Positions 44,983-53,623 of a stretch of 64,000 nucleotides of DNA are shown here, piece by piece. The DNA is from Marinobacter salsuginis (GTDB taxonomy: Bacteria > Pseudomonadota > Gammaproteobacteria > Pseudomonadales > Oleiphilaceae): positions 1,922,001-1,986,000 of the forward strand of contig NZ_BGZH01000001.1 of NCBI RefSeq assembly GCF_009617755.1, given 5' to 3'. The position numbers were made by a program, and so were the translations under genes. Every line of letters starts with the position of its first letter. The first letter of the stretch is position 1. A model generated the notes under the pieces. The model saw only the letters and a program-made list of their open reading frames with translations, was not told the DNA's origin and did no database searches.

Positions 44983-44996
44983 TGCTCTGCTCCTCG

Positions 44997-45686
44997 TTAA
45001 ACGGCCAGATAACTCGCAATCTTGTCCTGATCGGCCTCTTCTCGACTCTCTTCGTGCACGATCGCGCCTTTTTCGATCACCAGGATCCGATCCGCCGCAT
45101 CCATCACAAAGCTCAGCACCTGCTCGGAAACCACAATCGACAGGCCCCGTTCGTCGCGGATGCGTCGGAGGGTCTGGGCAATGTCCTTGATGATGTTGGG
45201 CTGGATACCCTCGGTAGGCTCGTCGAGCAACAACACCTTGGGCCGGGTGGCCAGGGCGCGGGCGATAGCCAGCTGTTGTTGCTGGCCGCCGGACAGGTTG
45301 CCGCCCCGGCGGTTCTGCATTTCCTTCAGCACCGGGAAGAGTTCGTAAAGGTCTTCCGGTACCTTCTTCTCGCCCACCGCGGCAAGGCCGGTCTCGATGT
45401 TTTCCCGCACCGTCAGGGTCGGAAAGATCATCCGTCCCTGGGGTACGAAACCGATTCCGGCACGCACGCGCTGGAAGCTTTTCAGCCCCGCCAGGTCGGT
45501 ACCGTCCAGATTGACTTGGCCGCCCTTGGTCGGCGTCATGCCCACTAGGGACTTCATCAGCGTGGTCTTGCCCATACCGTTCCGGCCCACCACGGCAACG
45601 ATTTCGTTCTTTGCCACGTCCAGGTTCAGGTCATTGATGATGGTGCTTTGGCCATAGGCCACCGAATGATGTTTCAAGCTCAGCAT
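44997..45686 (-). CDS. urtE: Urea/amide ABC transporter ATP-binding protein UrtE
   Basis: This is a 229-aa ABC ATPase of the branched-chain-amino-acid/urea type (LivF-like). Walker A is [12 protein letters not shown], the Q-loop is in [15 protein letters not shown], the signature is [16 protein letters not shown], Walker B is [15 protein letters not shown], and the switch position carries Gln in VSEQ, as UrtE proteins usually do. It is the last transporter gene, lying 2 bp after urtD and 14 bp before amiE. The context with two amidases suggests that the transporter handles short amides as well as, or instead of, urea. Confidence 0.93.
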   Translation of the reverse strand: MLSLKHHSVAYGQSTIINDLNLDVAKNEIVAVVGRNGMGKTTLMKSLVGMTPTKGGQVNLDGTDLAGLKSFQRVRAGIGFVPQGRMIFPTLTVRENIETGLAAVGEKKVPEDLYELFPVLKEMQNRRGGNLSGGQQQQLAIARALATRPKVLLLDEPTEGIQPNIIKDIAQTLRRIRDERGLSIVVSEQVLSFVMDAADRILVIEKGAIVHEESREEADQDKIASYLAV

Positions 45687-45688
45687 GA

Positions 45689-46450
45689 TCAGTGCCCCAG
45701 ATAGACTTCGATGACTTTCGGGTCCGATTTCACGTGCTCAATCGACCCCTCGGATAGAACCTTGCCCTGATGCATGACCGTGACCCGGTCGGCTATGTCG
45801 CCGACAAACTGCATGTCATGCTCGATGACCAGCACCGTGTGGTCCTTGGTGATTACCTTCAGCAGCTCGGCGGTTTTCTTGCGCTCGGTGACCGACATGC
45901 CAGCCACCGGCTCATCCAGCATCAACAGATCCGGTTTCTGGATCAGCAGCATCCCGATCTCCAGCCACTGCTTCTGACCGTGGCTGAGCGACGCCGCCGG
46001 TTCGTTCAGGGCATCAGACAGGAAGATGGTCTCTGCCACCTCTTCCACAGCCTCGATAACCGCCCGATCGCGCTTGAACGCCAGGGCGCCCATAACGCTG
46101 TGCCCCTGGGGGTAGGAGACCTCCAGGTTCTCGAACACCGTCAGGTCCTCGAACACGGACGGGGTCTGGAATTTCCGACCCACGCCCGAGTGAACAATCT
46201 GGTGCTCCTTTAGCTTGGTGAGCTCCTTGCCATCAAACTTGATCGAGCCGGAGGTGGCTTTGGTCTTGCCGCAGATCAGATCCAGCACCGTGGTCTTTCC
46301 GGCCCCGTTGGGGCCGATGATGACCCGTATCTCCTTCGGATCCAGATAGAAGGAAAGATCATCCACCGCCTTGAAGCCGTCGAAGGAAACCGTCAGGCCC
46401 TCGACTGCCAGCAGGAAATCTTTGGCTTTGCTTTTGGCTGCACTCATCAC
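45689..46450 (-). CDS. urtD: Urea/amide ABC transporter ATP-binding protein UrtD
   Basis: This is a 253-aa ABC ATPase, the LivG-like partner of UrtE. Walker A is IGPNGAGKTTVLDLICGKTKATSG, followed by VGRKFQTPSVFEDLTVFENLEVS, typical of UrtD, the signature LSHGQKQWLEIGMLL, Walker B LMLDEPVAGMSV and the switch His in VIEHDMQF. The start overlaps the end of urtC by four bases (ATGA), implying translational coupling. Confidence 0.94.
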   Translation of the reverse strand: MMSAAKSKAKDFLLAVEGLTVSFDGFKAVDDLSFYLDPKEIRVIIGPNGAGKTTVLDLICGKTKATSGSIKFDGKELTKLKEHQIVHSGVGRKFQTPSVFEDLTVFENLEVSYPQGHSVMGALAFKRDRAVIEAVEEVAETIFLSDALNEPAASLSHGQKQWLEIGMLLIQKPDLLMLDEPVAGMSVTERKKTAELLKVITKDHTVLVIEHDMQFVGDIADRVTVMHQGKVLSEGSIEHVKSDPKVIEVYLGH

Positions 46451-47655
46451 GATTTCTCCGGGCTGTAGGAATCGATCATCGGATCGTAATCATCAGTTTT
46501 CTCGGTTTTCGGCTTTCGCTCCGCGGCTGGTTTCGCAGGCGAGGCCTCAACCTTGGCGCCTTTGCTGCGCTTGAAGAGCTTGTCCTCAAGGGGCATGACA
46601 TAGGTCTGGTAGAGACCGGCCAGGCCATTCGGGAATGCCAGCACCACGCCAATGAACAGCGCGCCCATGGCAAAGGGCCAGAGCTCCGGGAAGGATTCCG
46701 AAAAGCCACTCTTGGCAGCATTGACCAGAAGGGCACCGTAGACCGCGCCAAGAATCGACAGGCGGCCGCCCAGGGCACAGAAGATCACCATCTCGATGGA
46801 GGCGACGATGCCGATGAACGACGGCGACATGAAGCCAACGATCAGCGTGAACATGGCACCGCCGATACCGGCAAACGCCGCTGCCAGGCAGAACACGAAG
46901 ATCTTGAAGGCGGCCACGTCGTAGCCGGAGAACCGAACCCGCATTTCCTGGGCGTTCATGGCCACGAGAATGCGGCCGAGCTTCCGGTTCTGCACCAGAC
47001 GCGCGATGAACAGGCACAGGAACAGCATGCCCACGCAGATGAAATACAGCGTTGTCTTCGCTGCATCTGTGCGGATGTCCCAGCCCATCAAAGTCTGCAG
47101 ATCGGTGATGCCGTTGACGCCGCCGGTGTAACCCTGTTGCCCGATGATCAGGATGGTCAGGATTGCCGCGATGGCCTGGGTGATGATGGCGAAGTACACG
47201 CCACCGACACGCCGGGTGAACATGGCGAAGCCAATTACAAAGGCCAGCAACACCGGCACACCGATCACCGCAATCAGGGTGAACGAGAAGCTGTGGAACG
47301 GTTCCCAGAACCAGGGCAGCTCGGTGAGCTGGTTCCAGTCCATGAAGTCAGGAATGCCAGGGGTGGACTGGATGGCCGTGGCCTCCGGCGTGGAGGCCTC
47401 CAGCTTCAGGAACATCGCCATGCAGTAGCCGCCCAGGCCAAAGAACACGCCCTGGCCCAGGCTGAGAATGCCGGCCTTACCCCAGCACATCACCAGACCG
47501 ATTGCGACAAAGGCGTAGGTCAGATACTTGCCCACCATGTTCAGCCGGAACGGGTCCAGCATCAGGGGCAGGAGAACCACCAGCAGGAATGCCAGTGCCA
47601 GGTAATACAGTCCCTCGCGGGAGCCAAACCATTTCAGGGGGGATGAGTTCTTCAT
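46447..47655 (-). CDS. urtC: Urea/amide ABC transporter permease UrtC
   Basis: This is a 402-aa inner-membrane permease with about ten helices (LivM-like). Signatures are WGKAGILSLGQGVFFGLGGYCMAMFLKLE and the UrtC-specific insert that includes EATAIQSTPGIPDFMDWNQL, GGVNGITDLQTLMGWD, and the EAA-like FSGYDVAAFKIFVFCLAAAFAGIGGAMF. The charged C-terminal extension is rich in K, E and P. It is linked to urtB by 9 bp and to urtD by overlap. Confidence 0.94.
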   Translation of the reverse strand: MKNSSPLKWFGSREGLYYLALAFLLVVLLPLMLDPFRLNMVGKYLTYAFVAIGLVMCWGKAGILSLGQGVFFGLGGYCMAMFLKLEASTPEATAIQSTPGIPDFMDWNQLTELPWFWEPFHSFSFTLIAVIGVPVLLAFVIGFAMFTRRVGGVYFAIITQAIAAILTILIIGQQGYTGGVNGITDLQTLMGWDIRTDAAKTTLYFICVGMLFLCLFIARLVQNRKLGRILVAMNAQEMRVRFSGYDVAAFKIFVFCLAAAFAGIGGAMFTLIVGFMSPSFIGIVASIEMVIFCALGGRLSILGAVYGALLVNAAKSGFSESFPELWPFAMGALFIGVVLAFPNGLAGLYQTYVMPLEDKLFKRSKGAKVEASPAKPAAERKPKTEKTDDYDPMIDSYSPEKS

Positions 47656-47664
47656 GACAGTCTC

Positions 47665-48591
47665 CTAGCGACGGACCTTGAGGGCCATGAGTCCTTCCGG
47701 ACGCAACATCAGGATGCCGACGACGACCAGCAGGGTGAGTACCTTGGCCATGGATCCGCTGAGGAAGAACTCCATGGTGGACTGGGCCTGGGAAATTCCG
47801 AAGGCAGAGACAATGGTGCCGATCAGGCTTTGCGCACCGCCGAAAACCACCACCAGGAAGGTGTCCACAATGTAGGCCTGGCCGGAGGACGGGCCCGTTG
47901 AACCGATCATGGTGAACGCGGCACCCGCTATGCCCGCGATGCCGCAGCCAAGGGCAAAGGTGGCCCGGTCGATGCCGGCGCTGTTGATGCCGACTGCCTC
48001 GGCCATGGGCCGGTTCTGAACCACCGCCCGCACCTTCTTGCCGTAGCCGGACCGGTACATCAGCAGGTAAACGCCCACTGCAATGGAGAGCGCAATGATC
48101 ATGACGAACAGGCCGTTAATCGGCAGCTCTACAAGGTCGGTCACCTGGAAGGCACCCATCATCCAGTCCGGCAGTTCCACACCCACTTCACGGGCGCCGA
48201 AAATGGATCGATAGGCCTGCTGCATGATCAGGCTGAGGCCCCAGGTAGCGAGCAGGGTGTCGAGAGGCCGATGATAGAGATGCCGTATCATCAACCATTC
48301 AATCAGCGCCCCAAGCGCGGCGCAGACAAGAAACGCCAGGAGCATGGCGATGAGGAAGTAACCGCCGAACAGTCCCGGTAGATAACTCTGGAAAAAGCCC
48401 GATGTGAGATAGGTGGTGTAGGCGCCGAGGATCATGAACTCCCCGTGAGCCATGTTGATCACCCCCATCTGACCGAAGATGATGGCCAGGCCCATTGCCA
48501 TCAGTACGAACACTGAAAACAGGGAGAGCCCGGCAAACCCCTGCATGGCAAATATCGACATCAATTCACTGCTGGTGTAGCCATCGAACAT
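47665..48591 (-). CDS. urtB: Urea/amide ABC transporter permease UrtB
   Basis: This is a 308-aa LivH-like inner-membrane permease with about eight helices. GLAIIFGQMGVINMAHGEFMILGAYTTY is the family signature, followed by YHRPLDTLLATWGLSLIMQQAYRSIFGAREVGVELPDW, characteristic of urea/amide (UrtB/FmdE) permeases, and VGINSAGIDRATFALGCGIAGIAGAAFTMIGSTGPSSGQAYIVDTFLVVVFGG. It is shorter than cyanobacterial UrtB proteins, which carry a periplasmic extension. A GGAGAAGG ribosome-binding site precedes the ATG, and a strong intercistronic hairpin separates it from urtA. Confidence 0.94.
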   Translation of the reverse strand: MFDGYTSSELMSIFAMQGFAGLSLFSVFVLMAMGLAIIFGQMGVINMAHGEFMILGAYTTYLTSGFFQSYLPGLFGGYFLIAMLLAFLVCAALGALIEWLMIRHLYHRPLDTLLATWGLSLIMQQAYRSIFGAREVGVELPDWMMGAFQVTDLVELPINGLFVMIIALSIAVGVYLLMYRSGYGKKVRAVVQNRPMAEAVGINSAGIDRATFALGCGIAGIAGAAFTMIGSTGPSSGQAYIVDTFLVVVFGGAQSLIGTIVSAFGISQAQSTMEFFLSGSMAKVLTLLVVVGILMLRPEGLMALKVRR

Positions 48592-48641
48592 GACCCTTCT
48601 CCCCTTCGAACCAACATGCTTTGCGTTATGGAGGCGATAAA

Positions 48642-48664
48642 GGCCGGCGCACTCTGGCGCCGGC
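48642..48664 (-). promoter_or_regulatory. Intercistronic hairpin between urtA and urtB
   Basis: GGCCGGCGC/GCGCCGGCC form a 9-bp GC stem with a 5-nt loop, 9 bases after the urtA stop, followed only by TTTAT on the minus strand. It is probably a partial terminator or 3'-end stabiliser that makes the binding-protein mRNA more abundant than the downstream genes. Confidence 0.6.
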
Positions 48665-48673
48665 CATCCAGTC

Positions 48674-49942
48674 TTACTGGTAACCTTCAGGGAAGGGGTC
48701 CGGCTCCATCAGCTCCTCGGTCTCGTAGACAACCTGGTACTGGCCGTCGGTTTGAGCCTTGCCAATACGGGTCTTGGACCACAGGTGATGGTTCTCGTGG
48801 ATTCGCACGTAGCCTTCCGGTGCCTTGGTGAACTCGATGCCTGCAAATTCCTCGCGGATCTTGTCGATATCGAAGGAGCCGGCTTTCTCAACCGCCGCTT
48901 TCCACAGCCATGGGCCAAGGTAGGCCGCCTGGGTCACGTCACCGATGACCATGTCGTCGCCGTAGGCTTCCTTGAAGGCCGCAACAAACTCTTTGTTGTT
49001 GGGGTTATCAAGGCTCTGGAAGTACTTCATGGAGGCGTAGATGCCTTCAACGTTCTCACCGCCGATACCGCGGATTTCGTCCTCGGTAACCGAGATGGTA
49101 AGCAGCAGCGGCTTCTCGTCGGTGAAATCAACACCGGCGGCTTTCATCTGCTTGTAGAAGGCCACGTTGGAGCCACCAACAACCGAGGCGAAGATCACGT
49201 CAGGCTTTCTCAGCTTGATCTTGTTGATGACGGAGTTGAACTGCGTGTGGCCCAGGGGGTAGTACTCCTCGCCCACCACTTTCAGGCCCAGCTTGTCGAT
49301 GTGCTTGCGGGCGATCTTGTTGGAGGTACGCGGCCAGATGTAATCGGAGCCGAGCAAATAGAAGGTCTTGGCGCCCTTGTTCTCGACGGCCCAGTCGATA
49401 CCCGCAAGAATCTGCTGGGTGGCTTCCTGGCCGGTGTAGACGACGTTGGGCGACTGCTCCAGCCCCTCATAGAAGGTCGGGTAATAGAGCATGCCGTTGT
49501 ACTGCTCGATGACTGGCAAGATGGCCTTGCGTGAGGCGGACGTCCAGGCCCCGAAGATGGCCGCGACATTGTCCTGACGCAGAAGCTTGCGCGACTTTTC
49601 AGCGAAGGTTGGCCAATCACTGGCGCCGTCTTCCTGAACGTATTCGATCTGACGCCCAAGCACACCACCTGAGGCGTTGATCTGGTCAATGGCCAGCTTC
49701 TCTGCCTGGACAGAACCAATCTCACTCAGCGCCATGGTGCCGGTGATGGAGTGCAGGATGCCCACGGTGACGGTGTCATCCGTAACCGCCAGGCCGGTGG
49801 TGTTGACCTCGGCCGTAGCCGGTGCGGCCGCTTGTGCGGATGTGGCGAGCATGACGGAAGCCGCCAGCGTCATCAGGCTCTTTCGAAGCCCCAGTCCCTT
49901 GCCGAATGACCGCCCACCGGCGGTTTGTTCTGTCGTATCCAT
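48674..49942 (-). CDS. urtA: Urea/amide ABC transporter substrate-binding protein UrtA
   Basis: This is a 422-aa periplasmic binding protein of the type I (LivJ-like) fold specific for urea or short amides. The signal peptide (LRKSLMTLAASVMLATSAQAAAP) is preceded by a hydrophilic N-region. Mature signatures are TVGILHSITGTMALSEIGSVQAEKLAIDQINASGGVLGR, FGAWTSASRKAILPVIEQYNGMLYYPTFYEGLEQSPNVVYTG and YLLGSDYIWPRTSNKIARK, all diagnostic of UrtA/FmdD. The ATG at 49942 has GAGGA six bases upstream. It is the first gene of the nine-gene cluster; a palindromic operator lies 128 bp upstream. Confidence 0.95.
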   Translation of the reverse strand: MDTTEQTAGGRSFGKGLGLRKSLMTLAASVMLATSAQAAAPATAEVNTTGLAVTDDTVTVGILHSITGTMALSEIGSVQAEKLAIDQINASGGVLGRQIEYVQEDGASDWPTFAEKSRKLLRQDNVAAIFGAWTSASRKAILPVIEQYNGMLYYPTFYEGLEQSPNVVYTGQEATQQILAGIDWAVENKGAKTFYLLGSDYIWPRTSNKIARKHIDKLGLKVVGEEYYPLGHTQFNSVINKIKLRKPDVIFASVVGGSNVAFYKQMKAAGVDFTDEKPLLLTISVTEDEIRGIGGENVEGIYASMKYFQSLDNPNNKEFVAAFKEAYGDDMVIGDVTQAAYLGPWLWKAAVEKAGSFDIDKIREEFAGIEFTKAPEGYVRIHENHHLWSKTRIGKAQTDGQYQVVYETEELMEPDPFPEGYQ

Positions 49943-50062
49943 GGTGATTCCTCGCAGTTTTTGAAGTCCGGATCCGCGCTTCCCTTCGAAAGCACAGTGC
50001 CCACGAGAATCATTCTGCTCGGCCCCCTCTTGGGTGCCCATTCGGCAATCGCCCCAGCGCGC

Positions 50063-50078
50063 TACGTCATTTGACGCA
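50063..50078. promoter_or_regulatory. Operator copy 1, upstream of urtA
   Basis: TACGTC-ATTT-GACGCA is a 6-4-6 palindrome with one mismatch, centred 128 bp before the urtA start. The extended 21-mer (CTACGTCATTYGACGYATT core) is shared with the site before fmdA. It is a probable target of the LuxR-type response regulator encoded next to the sensor. Confidence 0.6.
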
Positions 50079-50146
50079 TTCCGGTTGCCCGCAGGACAGG
50101 CTACAAACGCAGGCACACAGAAGAAGAACATCCCGGTACCGGTCTA

Positions 50147-50162
50147 TGGCACGGATATTGTT
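50147..50162 (+). promoter_or_regulatory. Sigma-54 promoter of the permease-kinase gene
   Basis: TGGCACG-GATA-TTGTT matches the -24/-12 consensus TGGCACG-N4-TTGCW at all but one position (T for C at -12), with exact spacing. The start would be near 50173, leaving a leader of about 67 nt before the kinase ATG. Upstream room for NtrC-type activator sites exists (49943-50146). Confidence 0.7.
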
Positions 50163-50239
50163 CCGGCTTTCTCATCCGGTGCATTTCAGCTTGAAGCTGC
50201 ACTAACGCGGGGCACCCAGAAACCAAAGGCAAGGCAGTC

Positions 50240-53200
50240 ATGGCGGCAAGACAGACTATTTTTCGGGTTCGGCGCAGCTACAACCAGTGGGTAGCCAACC
50301 AGACCCTGGAGGACTATGCGCTTCGCTTTACTGCCAAAAGCGCCCGGCGTTGGTCAGCTGCCCGGGTGAGCAATACCGCTCTGGGAGCGATCTCGTTCCT
50401 GGCGCTTGAAGCCATTGGCGGCTCCATTACCCTGCACTACGGGTTCGATAACGCGGTCGCCGCGATCCTCGCTGTCAGCCTGGTGATCTTTCTGACGGCG
50501 ATTCCGATCAGTTACTACGCAGCCCGTTACGGGGTCGACATTGACCTGCTGACCCGCGGCGCCGGCTTCGGCTACATTGGCTCCACCATCACTTCCCTGA
50601 TCTATGCCTCATTCACGTTTATCTTCTTCGCCATCGAGGCGGCGATCATGGCCATGGCACTGGAAATGCTGTTCGGGGTTCCCCTGGTGCTTGGTTACCT
50701 GATCTGTGCCGTGGTCATCATTCCATTGGTCATACATGGCATCACCACCATCAGCCGTTTCCAGGTCTGGACCCAGCCAGCCTTCATCCTTTTGCAGATC
50801 GTGCCTTTTGTTTTTGTCATCTACTCGGACGCCTCCTCAATCAGCGATTGGACGCAATTCGAGGGCGTTAACCCGGTGAATACCGGTGGCTTGAGTATCG
50901 TGATGTTTGGAGCCGCGGCGGCGGTTGTTTTTTCCCTGATCGCACAGATCGGCGAGCAAGTGGATTTCCTGCGCTTTATCCCCGAGCCCCAGAACGCGAA
51001 GGAAAAACGGCGCTGGTGGGTTGCCGTTATGGCGGGCGGCCCTGGCTGGATCGTGATCGGTATGCTGAAGATTCTGGCAGGCTCTTTCCTGGCCGTGCTT
51101 GCCCTGAATCAGGGCGTTACGGCCTCTGAAGCCGCCGACCCTACCCAGATGTACCTGATCGCTTTCAACTACATTACCCATTCGCCCGAGATTTCCATGG
51201 CCATGGCCGGCATTTTTGTCATTCTTTGCCAGCTCAAAATCAACGTCACCAACGCCTACGCCGGCTCCATTGCCTGGTCCAATTTCTTTTCTCGTCTGAC
51301 CCACAGTCATCCCGGGCGGGTCGTCTGGTTGTTCTTTAACGTCGCTATTGCCCTGCTGGTGATGGAACTCGGTGTCTACCGGGCTCTGGAGGAAACCCTG
51401 GGGTTCTACGGCATTGTCGCCATTGCCTGGGTAGGCTCCCTGGTGGCCGATCTGGTGATCAACAAACCACTGGGGCTCAGCCCCGCGCACATTGAGTTCA
51501 AGCGCGCCCACTTGTACGACATCAACCCTGTCGGCGTTGGTTCCATGCTGACGGCTTCGGTTGTCGGCATCACCTGTCACACCGGCATACTGGGAGACTA
51601 TCCCCAGGCGCTTTCCCACTTCATCGCGATGGCCGTTGCTTTGATCATGGCGCCTCTGATTGCCTGGAGGACTGGCGGCCGTTTTTACACCGCACGGCCC
51701 TTCGTCCCGATTGCGACCGATCATCACCCGGTTCAGTGCACGATCTGCGAGCACCACTTTGAACCCGAGGACCTCACGACCTGTCCCGCCTACGAGGGCA
51801 CCATCTGCTCCCTGTGCTGCTCTCTGGATGCCCGGTGTGGCGACGTGTGCAAGCCGGGAGCGGGTTACCAGGAGCAGCTCAATCAGTTTCTCGGAACCCT
51901 GATGCCGAAACCGCTGCTGGACGGTCTGCGTTCGCGGATCGGGCATTTCCTGAGTCTGCTGATATTGATCAACGGGCTTTCGGGACTGCTGTTGTCATTA
52001 ATCTATTTCAAGACTCCGGTGGCTTCACCGGCCGAGGGTCTGCTGCTGTCGATTACGCTTTGGAAGGTGTTCTTCATACTGGTCATCGTAACCGGTGTGA
52101 TTTGCTGGCTGTTCGTGCTTGCCCATGAAAGCCGGGTGGTGGCCGAGGAAGAGTCCCGTCGTCAGAACCGCCTGTTGATGGAAGAGATCATCGCCCATGA
52201 ACGAACCGACCAGGCCCTCCAGCAGGCGAAAGAGCAAGCGGAGGCCGCAAATGGCGCGAAAAGTCGCTATCTGACCGGAATAAGTCATGAACTCCGCTCT
52301 CCACTAAATGCCATTCTCGGATACGCCCAGCTGATGGAGAACGACGAAACCATTCCCGCGCACCGGCAGGAAGCCCTGGGTGTGATTCGGCGCAGCGGTG
52401 AATACCTGGCCGACCTCATTGAGGGGCTGCTGGACATTTCCAAAATCGAAGCGGGTCGGCTGGACCTGCACCGTGATCAGGTCCGCATTGAACTGTTGAT
52501 GGAGCAACTGGTGACCATGTTCCGTTTGCAGGCAGAAGACAAAGGCCTGGCCTTTGATTATCACTGCCCCAATCCGCTTCCGGAACTGGTAACCACGGAC
52601 GAAAAACGACTGCGGCAGATTCTGATCAACCTCCTGTCCAACGCCATTAAATATACTGACCGGGGCGGAGTATCCTTGACCCTGCGCTATCGCAGTCAGG
52701 TAGCCGAGTTCACCGTGCGCGACACCGGCGAGGGTATAGCCCCCAAGAATGTGGAACGTATCTTCCGGCCCTTCGAGCGCATCCGCACACCGGGACAAAG
52801 CCGGACAGGCACGGGTCTTGGCCTGACCATTACCCGCCTGCTCACCGAGATCATGGGGGGTGATATTTCGGTTGAAAGCGAGCCTGGGCAGGGGAGCGTC
52901 TTTCGGGTGAGCCTCATGCTATCGAGCCTGCATGCCTCCGCTCCCCGCTCCATCTCGACGCCGACCAAGCGCATCTACGGGTACCACGGCCCGCGGCGAA
53001 AAGTGCTGCTGGTCGATGACGATGTCTCCCACCGCCAGGTCATGCGTGCCATGCTTTCACCCCTGGGCTTTGAAATCGTCGACACCGGTAATGCACTGAC
53101 GGTAATGGCGACCGTTGAGGCTGAGCGCCCTGACCTCGTGCTTCTGGACGTCTCCATGCCCGGAATGAGCGGCTGGGACGTGCTGGCATCACTGCGCGAG

Positions 53201-53623
53201 CACAAGCACACCATCCCGGTTGTCATGGTTTCAGCCGACGCCAATGAAGGTCACCACGCGGCTGACTCTCCCCGGCTGCACGATGGCTACATCATTAAAC
53301 CCGTGCGACTGGATCTGCTGCTTGACACCATTGCCAGCGTGCTGGATCTCGGGTGGCGTTTCGATAAAAGCCCGGAGCCCCTCGCGGCCATTCCCGCCCC
53401 CGAGCATGGCGTTCTTCCTTTACCAGAACTGGAGCATCGTCTGGCTCTGGCCGACCTGGCCCGGATCGGGCATCGAAAGGGCTTGCTTGAAGCCTTGCAT
53501 GCCCTGAAACACAGCGGCGATGCAGCTGAACCCTTTGCGCGTGAGCTCACCAGACTCACCAATGATTTCCAGTTCGAGAAAATTCTTGAACTACTCGAGG
53601 TAGCCGAACATGAAGCTTCATAA
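50240..53623 (+). CDS. NCS1 permease-like/hybrid histidine kinase fusion sensor
   Basis: This is an 1127-aa membrane protein. Residues 1-480 resemble NCS1 nucleobase/allantoin permeases with about twelve helices (SNTALGAISFLALEAIGGSITLHYGF; DIDLLTRGAGFGYIGSTITSLIYASFTFIFFAIEAAIMA). A cysteine-rich module follows at residues 500-537 (CTICEHHFEPEDLTTCPAYEGTICSLCCSLDARCGDVC), likely zinc-binding, then two more helices (about 570-640), a coiled linker, HisKA with His683 (GISHELRSPLNAILGYAQL), the HATPase N-box around N801, and a REC domain with Asp970 (LVLLDVSMPG). It probably senses a transported nitrogen compound and signals to the response regulator, whose gene overlaps its end by 14 bp. AAGG precedes the ATG. 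Ligand and transport ability are unknown. Confidence 0.9.
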   Translation: MAARQTIFRVRRSYNQWVANQTLEDYALRFTAKSARRWSAARVSNTALGAISFLALEAIGGSITLHYGFDNAVAAILAVSLVIFLTAIPISYYAARYGVDIDLLTRGAGFGYIGSTITSLIYASFTFIFFAIEAAIMAMALEMLFGVPLVLGYLICAVVIIPLVIHGITTISRFQVWTQPAFILLQIVPFVFVIYSDASSISDWTQFEGVNPVNTGGLSIVMFGAAAAVVFSLIAQIGEQVDFLRFIPEPQNAKEKRRWWVAVMAGGPGWIVIGMLKILAGSFLAVLALNQGVTASEAADPTQMYLIAFNYITHSPEISMAMAGIFVILCQLKINVTNAYAGSIAWSNFFSRLTHSHPGRVVWLFFNVAIALLVMELGVYRALEETLGFYGIVAIAWVGSLVADLVINKPLGLSPAHIEFKRAHLYDINPVGVGSMLTASVVGITCHTGILGDYPQALSHFIAMAVALIMAPLIAWRTGGRFYTARPFVPIATDHHPVQCTICEHHFEPEDLTTCPAYEGTICSLCCSLDARCGDVCKPGAGYQEQLNQFLGTLMPKPLLDGLRSRIGHFLSLLILINGLSGLLLSLIYFKTPVASPAEGLLLSITLWKVFFILVIVTGVICWLFVLAHESRVVAEEESRRQNRLLMEEIIAHERTDQALQQAKEQAEAANGAKSRYLTGISHELRSPLNAILGYAQLMENDETIPAHRQEALGVIRRSGEYLADLIEGLLDISKIEAGRLDLHRDQVRIELLMEQLVTMFRLQAEDKGLAFDYHCPNPLPELVTTDEKRLRQILINLLSNAIKYTDRGGVSLTLRYRSQVAEFTVRDTGEGIAPKNVERIFRPFERIRTPGQSRTGTGLGLTITRLLTEIMGGDISVESEPGQGSVFRVSLMLSSLHASAPRSISTPTKRIYGYHGPRRKVLLVDDDVSHRQVMRAMLSPLGFEIVDTGNALTVMATVEAERPDLVLLDVSMPGMSGWDVLASLREHKHTIPVVMVSADANEGHHAADSPRLHDGYIIKPVRLDLLLDTIASVLDLGWRFDKSPEPLAAIPAPEHGVLPLPELEHRLALADLARIGHRKGLLEALHALKHSGDAAEPFARELTRLTNDFQFEKILELLEVAEHEAS

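Noticed and set aside
49943..50062. Sigma-54 promoter for urtA
   Set aside because: GG and GC doublets occur on the minus strand but never at the required 10-bp interval.
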